Position numbers and translations under genes: made by a program
Notes under the pieces: generated by a model
What the model saw: only the letters and a program-made list of their open reading frames with translations
What the model was told of the DNA's origin: nothing
The model's database searches: none
Assembly (NCBI GenBank): GCA_036346225.1
Contig: JARFIW010000139.1
Coordinates: 1,550,001-1,614,000 of the forward strand
Source of the DNA: Platerodrilus igneus
Lineage: Eukaryota > Arthropoda > Insecta > Coleoptera > Lycidae
Reading direction: 5' to 3'
Length of the DNA stretch: 64,000 bases
Part shown: one piece after another, positions 22,780 to 32,004 of the stretch
Numbering within the stretch: the stretch's first letter is position 1
How the letters are laid out: each line of letters starts with the position of its first letter

Positions 22780-24222
22780 CAACGTGTCCGGAAAATACGT
22801 GTACAACGTAAGAACAGAGATTCTTTGGCTCGAAATAGATCGATTTGAGTCAACTTACCCATTATACAAGTTGCTTCATTTAGCCGCTAGAGGGCTTCAA
22901 AAATCGTGAAAAATATTTGATATTTTAAAATAACTCGAAAACGCGTCGATACATTTTGACCATTTTTGGGGTGCGAGTTTCTACTTTCAATTGACATCTT
23001 TTGGTGGTGTACGCAATAATTTTAAAAGCACGCGAGTGTCCCAAAAATGATGTATTGTATAAATATCCAACCATTACCTTTTTCCTGTTTATGCAATGAC
23101 TACCAATTTTTTTTTTATGAGTAGCCGACTTAATTTGGAAACTTTTTTGTCTCTTGTAAAATTTTGATTAGACGAGCGGTTTGACAGAAAAAAATTATTT
23201 CAAATGTCTGATGCCTCTCAGGATCGATAGGCAAAAGGTCTTGTATATGTTGAACGTGGTATGGGTGTAATAACTGTTCCTTTAAAACGTCATGAACAAT
23301 ACTTTTAGGAACTTGTAGTTCAAGTCGTAAGCGTCTGGTGCTTTTTTTTGGGTCTTCTTCAACTTTATCCAAAATTTGTTCCTCCAGATCCACAGTTCTT
23401 GTGGTATGTTGACATTCTCGATCCGCATTTCTTGACTGAAAGCTACCATTTTCACGAAGACGTCTTTCAATATTTGCAAATGTTTGGTGGTTTGGCATTC
23501 GGCGATTATAAAATCTATCCCTATAGACCCTGACGCTTTCACGACCATTGCCTTGGCAAAATCCGAAAACCAAAAGCATATCCACCTGTTCGTTGTTTGT
23601 GTAAGTACTCATAATCTAAAATGAAAGATGCAAACTTTTATTAAATTAAGCAGAAATTCACGACTTGATAGGCAAACTGAGGTTAAATAATATTCAAATT
23701 AAATAACAAAACAAAAGCAAAGCCTACTACTATACTATGTTCTTTTATTTGCCCCGTTTTACAGTTAATGCAGCAAGGATGACGAAAATATGCAGACATT
23801 TGAAATAATTTTTTTCTGTCAAACCGCTCGTCTAATCAAAATTTTACAAGAGACAAAAAAGTTTCCAAATTAAGTCGGCTACTCATAAAAAAAAATTGGT
23901 AGTCATTGCATAAACAGGAAAAAGGTAATGGTTGGATATTTATACAATACATCATGTTTGAGACACTCTTATACTTTTAAAATTATTGCGTACACCACCA
24001 AAAGATGTCAATTGAAAGTAGAAACTCGCACCCCAAAAATGGTCAAAATCTATCAACACGTTTTCGAGTTATTTTAAAATATCAAATATTTTTCACGATT
24101 TTTGAAGCCCTCTAGCGGCTAAATGAAGCAACTTGTATAATAGGTAAGTTGGCTCAACTCGATCTATTTCTAGCCAAAGAATCTCTGTTCTTACGTTGTA
24201 GACATATTTTCCGGACACCCTG
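22780..24222. mobile_element. Mariner-type hairpin element with 430-bp inverted arms
   Basis: A 1443-bp element flanked by TA on both sides (22778-22779 and 24223-24224). Its ends are CA(AC/GG)GTGTCCGGAAAATA. Arms 22780-23210 and 23793-24222 are inverted copies of one another with only scattered differences. A 582-bp loop separates them. The arm contains the 3-prime end of a transposase frame, so the element looks like two copies of one terminus in inverted order. It lies in the BEL RT, whose reading resumes directly outside the TA pair. Confidence 0.9.
23130..23612 (-). CDS. Truncated transposase: DNA-binding (HTH, DUF4817-type) domain only
   Basis: An uninterrupted 160-residue frame. The N-terminus NNEQVDMLLVFGFCQGNGRE, then YRDRFYNRRMPNHQTFANIE and RRLRENGSF, is the helix-turn-helix domain of an insect Tc1/mariner-related transposase family. 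It is followed by a second HTH, STRRLRLELQVPKSIVHDVL. Family proteins continue after LLPxD with a DDE catalytic core of about 200 residues. Here the frame enters the left inverted arm at about residue 135 and stops 26 residues later, so no catalytic residue is present. If expressed it could bind transposon ends without cutting them. Whether it is expressed cannot be seen. A frame open over 483 bp in such a decayed area is notable. Confidence 0.7.
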   Translation of the reverse strand: MSTYTNNEQVDMLLVFGFCQGNGRESVRVYRDRFYNRRMPNHQTFANIERRLRENGSFQSRNADRECQHTTRTVDLEEQILDKVEEDPKKSTRRLRLELQVPKSIVHDVLKEQLLHPYHVQHIQDLLPIDPERHQTFEIIFFCQTARLIKILQETKKFPN

Positions 24223-24224
24223 TA

Positions 24225-24540
24225 GAGAGTACCAGTTGAAAAACTTACTAACCAGTCTGATTACCTGCTACATCGGGCTGTCATAAATGAGTCAAGTATG
24301 ATGTCAAGTTTTCAACGCTTCTTCACATGCCAAAGGACAAAATTCTTTAAATGACTGTTTAAAGCAAGGGCAGAACTTAGCAGAGCTTATACCAAATTTG
24401 ATTATAGGTTTTAGAAAATATCGTTATGGAGTTACATCAGATATTCAAAAAGCTTTCTGCAGATTGGTATTGCCGAACAAGATCACGATTGGTTGATATT
24501 TTTTTGGTGGGAAATCCCACAAATGGACAGATTTGTTGTA
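24225..24540 (+). pseudogene. BEL reverse transcriptase, N-terminal part
   Basis: Continues the RT broken by the hairpin element. The family PCHYLPHR block is present as a frameshifted YLPATSGCHK version (about 24262-24290). LFKAGQNLAELIPNLIIGFR is at about 24358-24414, and the palm A motif follows as KYRYGVTSDIQKAF (about 24418-24460), with Asp in SDIQKAF. WLIFFWWE follows. At 24541 a second mariner-type element enters, and RT sequence resumes at 26007 with YRHKHVVF. Confidence 0.85.
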
Positions 24541-24542
24541 CT

Positions 24543-24608
24543 AGGTTATCATAAAGTAAGGGATATATTTTAAATCATTACAACTTTTTAATAAATTAAA
24601 TTAGTAAC
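24543..24608 (+). repeat. Left terminal inverted repeat of the 1466-bp mariner-type element
   Basis: Pairs with about 25939-26004 in inverted orientation. The outer 33 bases are identical and the inner part has scattered differences. Confidence 0.85.
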
Positions 24609-24787
24609 ATAAAATAAACGAAATCTAGTTGCTTAATGAATGGGATTTTACCGTATCTATGAGAAACAAAAGCGTTGTCATAACAATTGTTGACACTAGT
24701 GTCAAAACGAAATTATTCAATTTGAAGTTTTATTTTGAAATTAAAATTCAAGTAAACGTTGAGTTCAAACGACTCAACTGTAATAAC

Positions 24788-25881
24788 ATGGATTTACAAA
24801 CAAGAATTGGTTTAGTTCAGTGCTATTATGAATCCGGCAGAAATTACACCGCTGGATTACGAAGATTTCGCACGAGAATGGGTTTGGGAGCGGGACCCTG
24901 TCAAATGAAAGCGTACCACAATTTGATACAAAAATTTGAAAGAACAGGGTCTGTAACTGACTTACCAAGATCAGGAAGACCAATAATTAGTGATGTCCAA
25001 GTTGCAGAGGTTCTTCATGAAAATCAAGACATAGCCAGAAGCAATTCACTCGCAATCAGCAGTGCAAATCACGATATCCAGCGATTGCAAATGCCGTATA
25101 CCACGGTTTGGAAAATTTTACGCAAAATTCTAAACATGTATCCATATAAACTGAAAATGCTGTTTGAATTAAAGGACGCAGATTTGGCTACTAGGTACGA
25201 TTTTTCTTTGCAGTAATGGCTCAGATGGAAATTGAACCCGAATGGTTATCCCGTATTTTATGGACAGATGAGGCACATTTTACTCTGAATGGTGGAGTCA
25301 ATACTCAAAACTGTAGAATCTGGTCTGCAGAAAATCCGCAACAAATCGTTCAAAAAGGTCTTCATGACAAGAAAGTCACCGTTTGGTGCGGTTTTACAGC
25401 TGATTTTATTATTGGTCCGTATTTCTACGAGGAAATGCAGAATGGACAAGCCGTATCTGTAACTGTAAATGGTGAACGATACTTGCAAATGTTACAAAAT
25501 TATGTTATTCCACAGCTGCAAAACGAGCACTACGGAATTGAAAACATCATTTTATGCAGGATGGAGCACCCCGCACATTTTCGACCAGTCAAAGAATTGT
25601 TAACCAACGTTTTTCAAGATCGCGTGTTAAGCAGACATTTCGTAAATTCATGGCCACCAAGATCACCTGATCTAAACCCAGCGGATTACTGGCTGTGGGG
25701 TTATTTAGAAAGTTTAGTGTTTAGAAGACGACCAACTACGCTACAAGAATTAAAAGACAGTATTACGGAGCAAATTGGTACAATTCAACCAGAAATGTTA
25801 CGAAATGCTGTGTACAATTTGGAGGTAAGGATGGTGATCTTACAACAACAAAATGGAGGTCATATTGAGCAATTGCCGTAA
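24788..25881 (+). pseudogene. Tc1/mariner-type transposase, two lesions
   Basis: Probable start at ATG 24788 (MDLQTRIGLVQCYYESGRN) inside a longer open frame that begins at 24629. N-terminal HTH domains reach LPRSGRPIISD (about 24961-24993) and TVWKILRKIL. At 25214 the frame ends in TAATG and the protein continues one frame over from 25216 (MAQMEIEPEWLSRILW). That looks like a single-base change rather than a real gene border. The first catalytic Asp is in WTDEAHFTLNGG (about 25261-25295). The second should sit in a QDGAP motif, but positions 25550-25580 read LCRMEHPAHF because of two opposite one-base shifts that restore the frame afterwards. The third is in SPDLNPADYWLWGYL (about 25663-25707). 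Loss of the second Asp makes it inactive. Confidence 0.9.
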
Positions 25882-26008
25882 CCTGTTTTGGGCATACTAA
25901 ATCCCATTTCATAAGCAATTAGATTTCATTTATTTCTTGTTATTAACTTAATTTGTTAAAAAGTTATCATAATTTAAAATATATCCCTTACTTTATGATA
26001 ACCTGATA

Positions 26009-26995
26009 TATAGACACAAACATGTTGTGTTTTGTATGACGTCCAGTCCGTTCTTGCTTGGAGTCTGTATTACTCATTACCTAAATTCAGTCACTGAAAA
26101 TTTAGTGAAGACAACCGAAAATTAAGCTCTAGTTTTTATGTTGATAATTGTTTGCCAAGTTTACTGAGTGTCGATGAATTAAATAGATTTATTGAAGAAG
26201 CTACGATGTATAACCAGAATAATGTGGATGACTAGGTTTGAGTTGTGTGGATGGGAGAATACGTTACATAGCTCTGTCATTATTAATGAAACAGATAGAA
26301 CAGTAACTGTGGATGTGCTCGGACTCAAACGGAATATAAAAGAAAATTCATTGTACTGTGCTGTACAGGAAAACATAGATGAAGTAGTAACTGTACCCAA
26401 ACAGATTATGCTGTCGTTTACGCATAAGCTTTTCGACTCGATAGGATTTACGTATCCACTCATCTTACTCCCGACACTGTTACTTAAAGAAATTTCGAGT
26501 TTAAAAACAGGTTAGGATGAACAACTCTCTGATGACGTTACCGAGTGGTACATGAGTGGTTGAAACAGCTTTCTATATTATCCAAAATACGAGTACCAAG
26601 GTGTGGATAGACCTAAAACAAGCATCTGAAGAAGGTTGGACATTGCAAGCTTTTTCAAAGACAAGCCAGAATGCCTATGCCACTTGTATTTTTTGCATAA
26701 TGAAAACGATTTCGGTGTTTCTGTTCACCTTGTTCAAGCAAAGTCTCGTGTATCACCATTAAAAAGGGTGGCTATACCACGTTTAGAATTGCTTGCCTGT
26801 TGCATCACTACTCATTTAGTTGAAAGTGTTAAGAAAGGTGTGAAGGTGAAACAGACTTCAGTGACTTATTGGTATGATTCTATGGACGTTCTATATTGGA
26901 TTAAAACAGACGCACATTGGGGTGTTTTTGTCAGTAACAGGGTAAAAGAAATACGTTCATACTTCAGATTAGTGGCAACATGTACCTAGAGATAT
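26009..26995 (+). pseudogene. BEL RT (C-terminal) and RNase H, broken
   Basis: RT resumes as YRHKHVVF and TSSPFLLGVCI (about 26035-26075). The catalytic YVDD is altered to YVDN in SSFYVDNCLPSL (about 26130-26165). RFELCGWENTLHSS and ILMSFTHKLFDSIGFTYP-type residues (26192-26515) are the BEL connection region. RNase H is in AFSKTSQNAYAT (about 26650-26685), VSPLKRVAIPRLELLACCIT (about 26750-26808) and DVLYWIKTDAHWGVFVSNRV (about 26886-26945). Frame changes near 26220, 26515 and 26640. The Asp to Asn change in the active site would by itself abolish RT. Confidence 0.85.
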
Positions 26996-27771
26996 GAATC
27001 CAGCCGATTTACCATCAAGAGGTTGTACCACTAGTCAATTGTTATCATCACGATGGTGGAAAGGACTTGAATAAAGAATACTGGCCAAAAAATATTATAA
27101 TTTGTAATCCAGAGATTGCAGGTTCAAAAAGGAAAAAAGCAGTCACAATTCTATCTGTCGAAACAGATACAGTTTTTTAAAAAGTTTTAAGCCCATTGAC
27201 TTATGTTGCACAGGATGGGAATGATTTAATACCCTTAATACTAGCAATGTTGTTGAACGACTTACGTAATGTGGACGTATTAGAATTGGATCAAATCGAT
27301 ACGATTCACTTAGGCAAATGTTCGCGTTACCTACAAAATTTACGAGTCACTTTAAGGAAACGATTACGCAATGAATATTTGGGCATTCTAGCAACTAGTA
27401 ATAAACAAAAACAACGCGATTAGATGCAGGAAGATTCTGTAATTTTAATTATCAATGACATGGTAAAACAAATTAATTGACCATTGGCTAGAGTTTTGGA
27501 AGTTTTTGCTTGGTAAGATGGCAAGATGCAAGTGGCTAGTTCGTGAACAAAAAGTGGTGAATGTGCCCGAGCAGTACAACATCTATATCCATTAGAAATG
27601 TTTCAAAATGACACCACCGATGGAAATAAAAAATGTGTTAGAGAAGCATGAAGTGCAGAACCAAAATGTGGATACCGAATCCCAACAGCAAGACACAACT
27701 CACGTGACTAGAAGCAGACAAAAGGTAAATACTCCCTGTATGTTTGTTGTGGTTTGTTTAGCATTCTTCTT
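26996..27771 (+). pseudogene. BEL integrase region, core deleted
   Basis: The sequence after RNase H, PADLPSRGCTTSQLL and SRWWKG (about 27000-27063), normally leads into a zinc-binding H2C2 domain and a DDE core of about 250 residues. Here it runs through about 120 bp to a stop at 27180 and then directly into the C-terminal part TYVAQDGNDLIPLILAM and RNVDVLELDQIDTIHLGKCS (27196-27423), then VILINDMV, PLARVLEV and VQHLYPLEMF in changing frames. So the whole catalytic core is missing. After 27608 the frame reads into NVDTESQQQDTTHVTRSRQK, where the Penelope-like element entered. Confidence 0.82.
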
Positions 27772-28102
27772 AATCTTCTTTGGGAATGAAACCACTCATA
27801 GTTTTTAAAATCTATTTTATTTACGTTTCGATCCATGACCTAGGATCGTTGTCAAAATAATAAAAACTTCAAGTTTGACGTTTATGACATAAATTGAAGG
27901 TTACTTTGATTTATTGATGTTTGTAATATTTGGTTTGAGTACACTAAGCAAAAATTTTTAAAGTTTAAAAGAATGATTGCCTTCAATTTGTGTTGCGACC
28001 TGGGATCGACTTTCCTATGGTAGCCAATATGCTTAACATGAAATCAGCTGATTAATTTTTATTGGTGAATTTTATATAAATTCAATAATTTGGGAAACAT
28101 TT
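27772..28102 (+). repeat. Penelope-like element left inverted repeat
   Basis: Starts AATCTTCTTTG and includes GAATGAAACCACTCATAG. Inverted match of 30680-31010 with few differences. Confidence 0.9.
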
Positions 28103-28126
28103 TTTAACATGTTTCTATTTATACAA

Positions 28127-28250
28127 TTGAGAGATTTCTGATTTTATGTCTTATTTTACCGAGATTCAGTGAAGGGGGTTAAGCAACCTGTGGCTACCAA
28201 GATCCCCCAACATTTATAATTTGCCGAAATAATGGTTTTCTAGTTAATAT
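28127..28250 (-). repeat. Shared 3-prime module, Penelope-like copy
   Basis: About 125 bp just after the endonuclease stop of the Penelope-like element. Read on the minus strand it runs from AACCATTATTTCGGCAAAT through TTGGTAGCCACAGGTTGCTT to ATAAAATCAGAAA. The same module, in the same sense, lies after the RTE coding region at 56165-56297 and in a diverged form at 56505-56960 (split by a SINE). Confidence 0.85.
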
Positions 28251-28353
28251 GCTTATTGTTATGTAATTAGTTATTGTATGTATAAATAGAAATCATGTAT
28301 GTAGGCTGTATTTCATGTTAATATCGCAAGAAAACCCAGTAAAACTTGCAATG

Positions 28354-30600
28354 CTACCTAGATATTGTGGGCATTTGATCTTCATTTGTTATTTCTTTTG
28401 TTATTTCTTTTAGTAATGGAATCCATTGTTTACTGAAAGTCACGGATTCGTTTGCAACGCAGTTATTTTTATGTAGGGTTATATAGGCAGCTTCTTTGAT
28501 TTTGCGTTTTGGTGGTTTTCTTCTTTGTCGATAATTTTGCATCTTCCCATTTTATTTTATGACTGGAGTCCCATGCATGTTGGCAAATCATGGATTTTTC
28601 AAATTTTCTATTTTTATATATGATTTATGTTCTCTTAATCGAACTTCAAATGGTCTGGAAGTTTCTCCTATATAAAACTTATTACATTCGCACGGTATTT
28701 TGTAGATACAGTTTTTGAATTTTGTATTGCGTTTTTGGGTTTTGTTTTTGTTAATTGTGCTCTTAGTGTATTGTTGGTTCTAAATACTGTTTTAATTCTA
28801 AATTTATTTCCTATTCTTTGAATTTTTTCAGAGAATCCTTTTATGTATGGTATTGAGAGCATTTTGTGGTGTGTATCGTTGTTTTTGTTTTCTTTTCTTC
28901 ATTTTAGGGTTTTTATTCATTTCTTTCTCTATTATTTTTTAGGATATTTGTTTTCTATTAGTGTACATCTGATTAGGTCTTTCTCTTTCTTTAAAATTTC
29001 TTCGTTTGATGATATTAATTTTGCTCTATCATACATGGTTTTGATAATTCCTCGTTTGACACATTGTGGGTGGTTTGAATCGAAGTTTAAGTATCTGTTT
29101 GTGTGCGTTGGTTTTCTATATACCGATGTATTAATTGTTGTATCGTTTTTGCTAACTAGAATATCTAAAACGGAAGTTTTCCATGTTGTTCTAATTCATA
29201 TGTGAATTTAATAGTTGGTTCTATTTCGTTAATTGACTGTATAAAGTTTTAATTAATTCTATATTATGAGGCCAAATAGCATAAACATCATCAACGTATC
29301 TCCACCAGATCAATGGTTTCAATTCTTGTGTGAATATCACATCTTTTCGAATTCCTCCATGAATATATTACTGAAGATTGGGGATAGTGGACTTCCATTG
29401 CCATTCCAAGCTTTGTTTGTAAAATTGATCATTTATTTGAAAATATGTGGTATTTACGCATAAACCAAGTAATTCCATAATCGATGATATACTTAGTTTT
29501 GTTCTTTCTTTAAGATTGCCATCTTTTTCGAGTTTGTTTTTTATAATATTAAGCGTTTTGTTTATAGGGACATTTGTAAAGAGATTTACTACATCAAAAC
29601 TTACCATTGTGTGTGTATTTTCAATTTTTATGTTTGATAGTTTTTCTAAAAAGTGTTGGTTGTTTTTAATGAAGGAATCCGTTTTGCCTGCTAATGGATT
29701 TATAATTTTTAGTAGAAATTTTGCTAAATTATGGCATGGTGAATCTATTGAGCTTACGATAGGCTTTGAGGAATGTCTTTTTTATGAATTTTTGGTAGAC
29801 CGTAAAAGTGGGGTGGTTTACTGTAATGTGGGACTAGTTTACTTTTTTCTTTGTCTTCGAATTCATTTTTAAATTTAAATAGAGTTTTGTATATTTTATT
29901 TTCAATTGATTTTGTTGGGTCCGTTTCTAAACTGGTGTAATTCTGTGTTCAATAGTTCGTTGACTTTTGTGTTGTAATCGTTTTTATTCATTATTACTGT
30001 TGCATTGCCTTTGTCAGCAGGTAGAATTATAATTGAGTTATCGTTTTTTAGATTGCGAATTGCTTTTATTTCGTTATTACTTACATTTGGCTTTATTTTG
30101 TGATTCTATTCTATTTCGATTTTATATCGTATTCTAAATTCGTTTGCTTGATCTTCTTCGAGTTGGTTTGCTGTTTTCTCAATACAGCTAATTATTTCAA
30201 AGGTTGGTATTGATTTTGGTGTTACTGCAAAGTTAAGGCCTTTTGAAAGAATTGATTTTTCTGTGTCGTTAATAGTTCTGTTTGATTAATTTATCACGAT
30301 GTTTAGCATGGTGTTCCTGTTTTCTAACGTTTTAGTTTGTGTGTTATTTTTCTCTATAAATAGGTTATTAAATTTCTTTATGTGAATTTCTTTTTGTTTG
30401 GAAAATACTGATTCGTAGTAGGTTTTTGCACTAACGAGAATTTTATCAAAATCATATTTTGTTACCTTTATTCGTATGAAATGTATAATGCCCTCAATAT
30501 CTTGTTTTAACTTATAAATAATGTGTCGGTGGTTTTGTAGTCTTTCCCTCATCATACTGTAACTTGCTCTTTCGAGAATTCTTGATAGTTTATTGCTTGT
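28354..30600 (-). pseudogene. Penelope-like RT and GIY-YIG endonuclease
   Basis: N-terminal region at 30555-30286 (HRHIIYKLKQDIEGIIHFIR). RT: IILPADKGNATVIMNKNDYN (about 30045-29985), palm A MVSFDVVNLFTNVPINKTLN (29607-29548), LLGLCVNTTYFQINDQFYKQ (about 29480-29420), a frameshifted GSP-type block (about 29395) and WWRYVDDVYAIWPHN with the catalytic YVDD (about 29310-29266). C-terminal: LSIPYIKGFSEKIQRI (28862-28815), then the GIY-YIG nuclease with IPCECNKFYIGET and RPFEVRLREHK (about 28700-28630), and the end RRKPPKRKIKEAAYITLHKN. About six frame breaks make it inactive. Penelope-like elements use a telomerase-related RT, so this is neither a LINE nor an LTR element. Confidence 0.9.
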
Positions 30601-30679
30601 CTTTCCAAATTTGATTCTAAATCCTTTTGGTATTATTTCGTTGTTTCTGCACTTTATTAGGAATGTGAGTGAATTTTTG

Positions 30680-31010
30680 GAATGTTTCCCAAATTATTGA
30701 ATTTATATAAAATTCACCAATAAAAATTAATCAGCTGATTTCATGTTAAGCGTATTGGCTACCATAGGAAAGTCGATCCCAGGTCGCAACACAAATTAAA
30801 GGCAATTATTCTTTTAAACTTTAAAAATTTTTGCTTAGTGTACTCAAACCAAATATTTCAAACATCAATAAATCAAAGTAACCTTCAATTTATGTCATAA
30901 ACGTCAAATTTGAAGTTTTTATTATTTTGACAACGATCCTAGGTCATGGATCGAAACGTAAATAAAATAGATTTTAAAAACTATGAGTGGTTTCATTCGC
31001 AAAGAAGATT
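30680..31010 (-). repeat. Penelope-like element right inverted repeat
   Basis: Inverted match of 27772-28102. It ends GCAAAGAAGATT directly next to resumed BEL sequence. Confidence 0.9.
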
Positions 31011-31137
31011 CAGACGAAAGGTGTGCACTCCTGAACGTTTGAATATGTTTGTACATTTACATTGTAGCTTTGGGTAGTTAGTGTTGATTCATTGTACATT
31101 TTTAAGTTTTTTAATTTGAAAATCAAGGTGGGAGTAA

Positions 31138-31391
31138 TGTTAGAACCAGGCTTGATAAATTAATTTAGTTCGTTATTTGCAATGTAATTTAATAAAATTA
31201 GGATGTTGTGAAAAAACAATAAATATACCTCATGTCAACTTCAAATATTAATCAAGAGGACAACACTAAAAATGTTGTAATTTAGCATTTTCAGAATAAA
31301 GCACCTATATAGTTACAGTTTTACTCTATCAACATTGTGCTCCGATCCTGGTTTAGAAGACCAGAACGATTGTTCCTACCTCTTTCTCACA
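31138..31391 (+). repeat. BEL 3-prime LTR
   Basis: TGTTAGAACCAGGCTTGATA to TCTTTCTCACA, paired with 16105-16361. A purine-rich AAGGTGGGAGTAA directly upstream is the polypurine tract that primes plus-strand DNA synthesis. Confidence 0.9.
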
Positions 31392-31640
31392 AGGAGAACA
31401 AGAAAGTGTTAAACTTCGTAAGATCTGTCAAAGGGGCCGAAGATATATACAAATCTAGTGATTGCTATTACAAACTACTGCAGTTTATTGCAGACCAAGA
31501 AACCCCAAGGCCGTCCAAATCAAACGTTGCAGAATACAATATATTGCAGGTAAGGATTTTTTTATTTCATCATATATATTATTTCGCAAATCAACATCTC
31601 TTTTTCTCAACCTTGAAAAAATTTTATTTTATAGCCATAT
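31392..31640 (+). pseudogene. Harbinger C MADF gene, continuation beyond the BEL
   Basis: The reading frame resumes with ENKKVLNFVRSVKGAEDIYK and YYKLLQFIADQETPRPSKSN (31392-31545), which is the end of a MADF domain (the W/YYxLLxFL helix and the RPS linker). It follows on from the piece that stops at 16104. Family members read W at the helix where DCYY stands here. AG|GTAAGG at about 31551 looks like a splice donor, so the next exon was probably displaced by RTE copy 1, which begins at about 31640. Confidence 0.75.
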
Positions 31641-32004
31641 GATTCCATTCCGAATGGACCTGCACCTTGAAGTTCTAGATTACTAGAACATTGGAATGGC
31701 TTGTGCATTCCAGTGATCTAAAGAGCGAAACTACAGGTTCAATCAAATTAGTAGGGTCTTTAGTGAGGAACCAGACTAAGACAGGTCCCCAAAAGAGGTC
31801 AGTGGCTCTTTTGGTACTTAAAGTGGCAGAAACCATAGAGGGTGGTATGGCATTCTAAGAGACACTACTGCGATGTGGAAGGTAGCGTAAAACCACCACA
31901 TTACACAGCGTGCTTAAATTGTTGTTAAAGATGATGCCATGCTCTGGGATAAAAAATTCCGGAGTTAAAATAGTCCCACATTCGGATCTCTGGGGGGGAC
32001 TACT

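Larger units (their letters stand above)
24541..26006 (+). mobile_element. Tc1/mariner-type transposon, 1466 bp
   Basis: Inverted repeats of about 66 bp start AGGTTATCATAAAGTAAGGG on both ends, with TA duplicated at 24539-24540 and 26007-26008. It encodes one transposase in two frames. It is inserted in the BEL RT between FVV and YRHKHVVF. The two ends are nearly identical over the first 33 bases, which suggests a younger insertion than its host BEL. Confidence 0.92.
27772..31010 (-). mobile_element. Penelope-like element with inverted terminal repeats
   Basis: A 3.2 kb element on the minus strand with RT and a GIY-YIG endonuclease, bounded by inverted repeats of about 331 bp (27772-28102 and 30680-31010). 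BEL sequence CAGAC(A/G)AAAGGT....ACTCC occurs at both 27714-27734 and 31011-31031, a probable diverged target duplication. On the left, 37 extra bases lie between it and the inverted repeat, like the short extensions described in Penelope-type elements. Confidence 0.9.
16105..31391 (+). mobile_element. BEL/Pao LTR retrotransposon with four nested insertions
   Basis: A plus-strand BEL element bounded by similar LTRs (16105-16361 and 31138-31391). The net BEL sequence is about 5 kb; the rest is inserted DNA at 18150-22225, 22780-24222, 24541-26006 and 27772-31010. In order it holds a tRNA-Arg primer site, gag, zinc knuckles, protease, RT, RNase H, a shortened integrase region and a polypurine tract. 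It sits inside the MADF gene of Harbinger C. Flanking bases AAGGG on the left and AAGGA on the right suggest an imperfect 4-5 bp target duplication. All genes are broken. Confidence 0.9.

Noticed and set aside
29447..29872. A 141-codon plus-strand frame
   Set aside because: Antisense to the Penelope-like RT. The minus strand carries the catalytic motifs.
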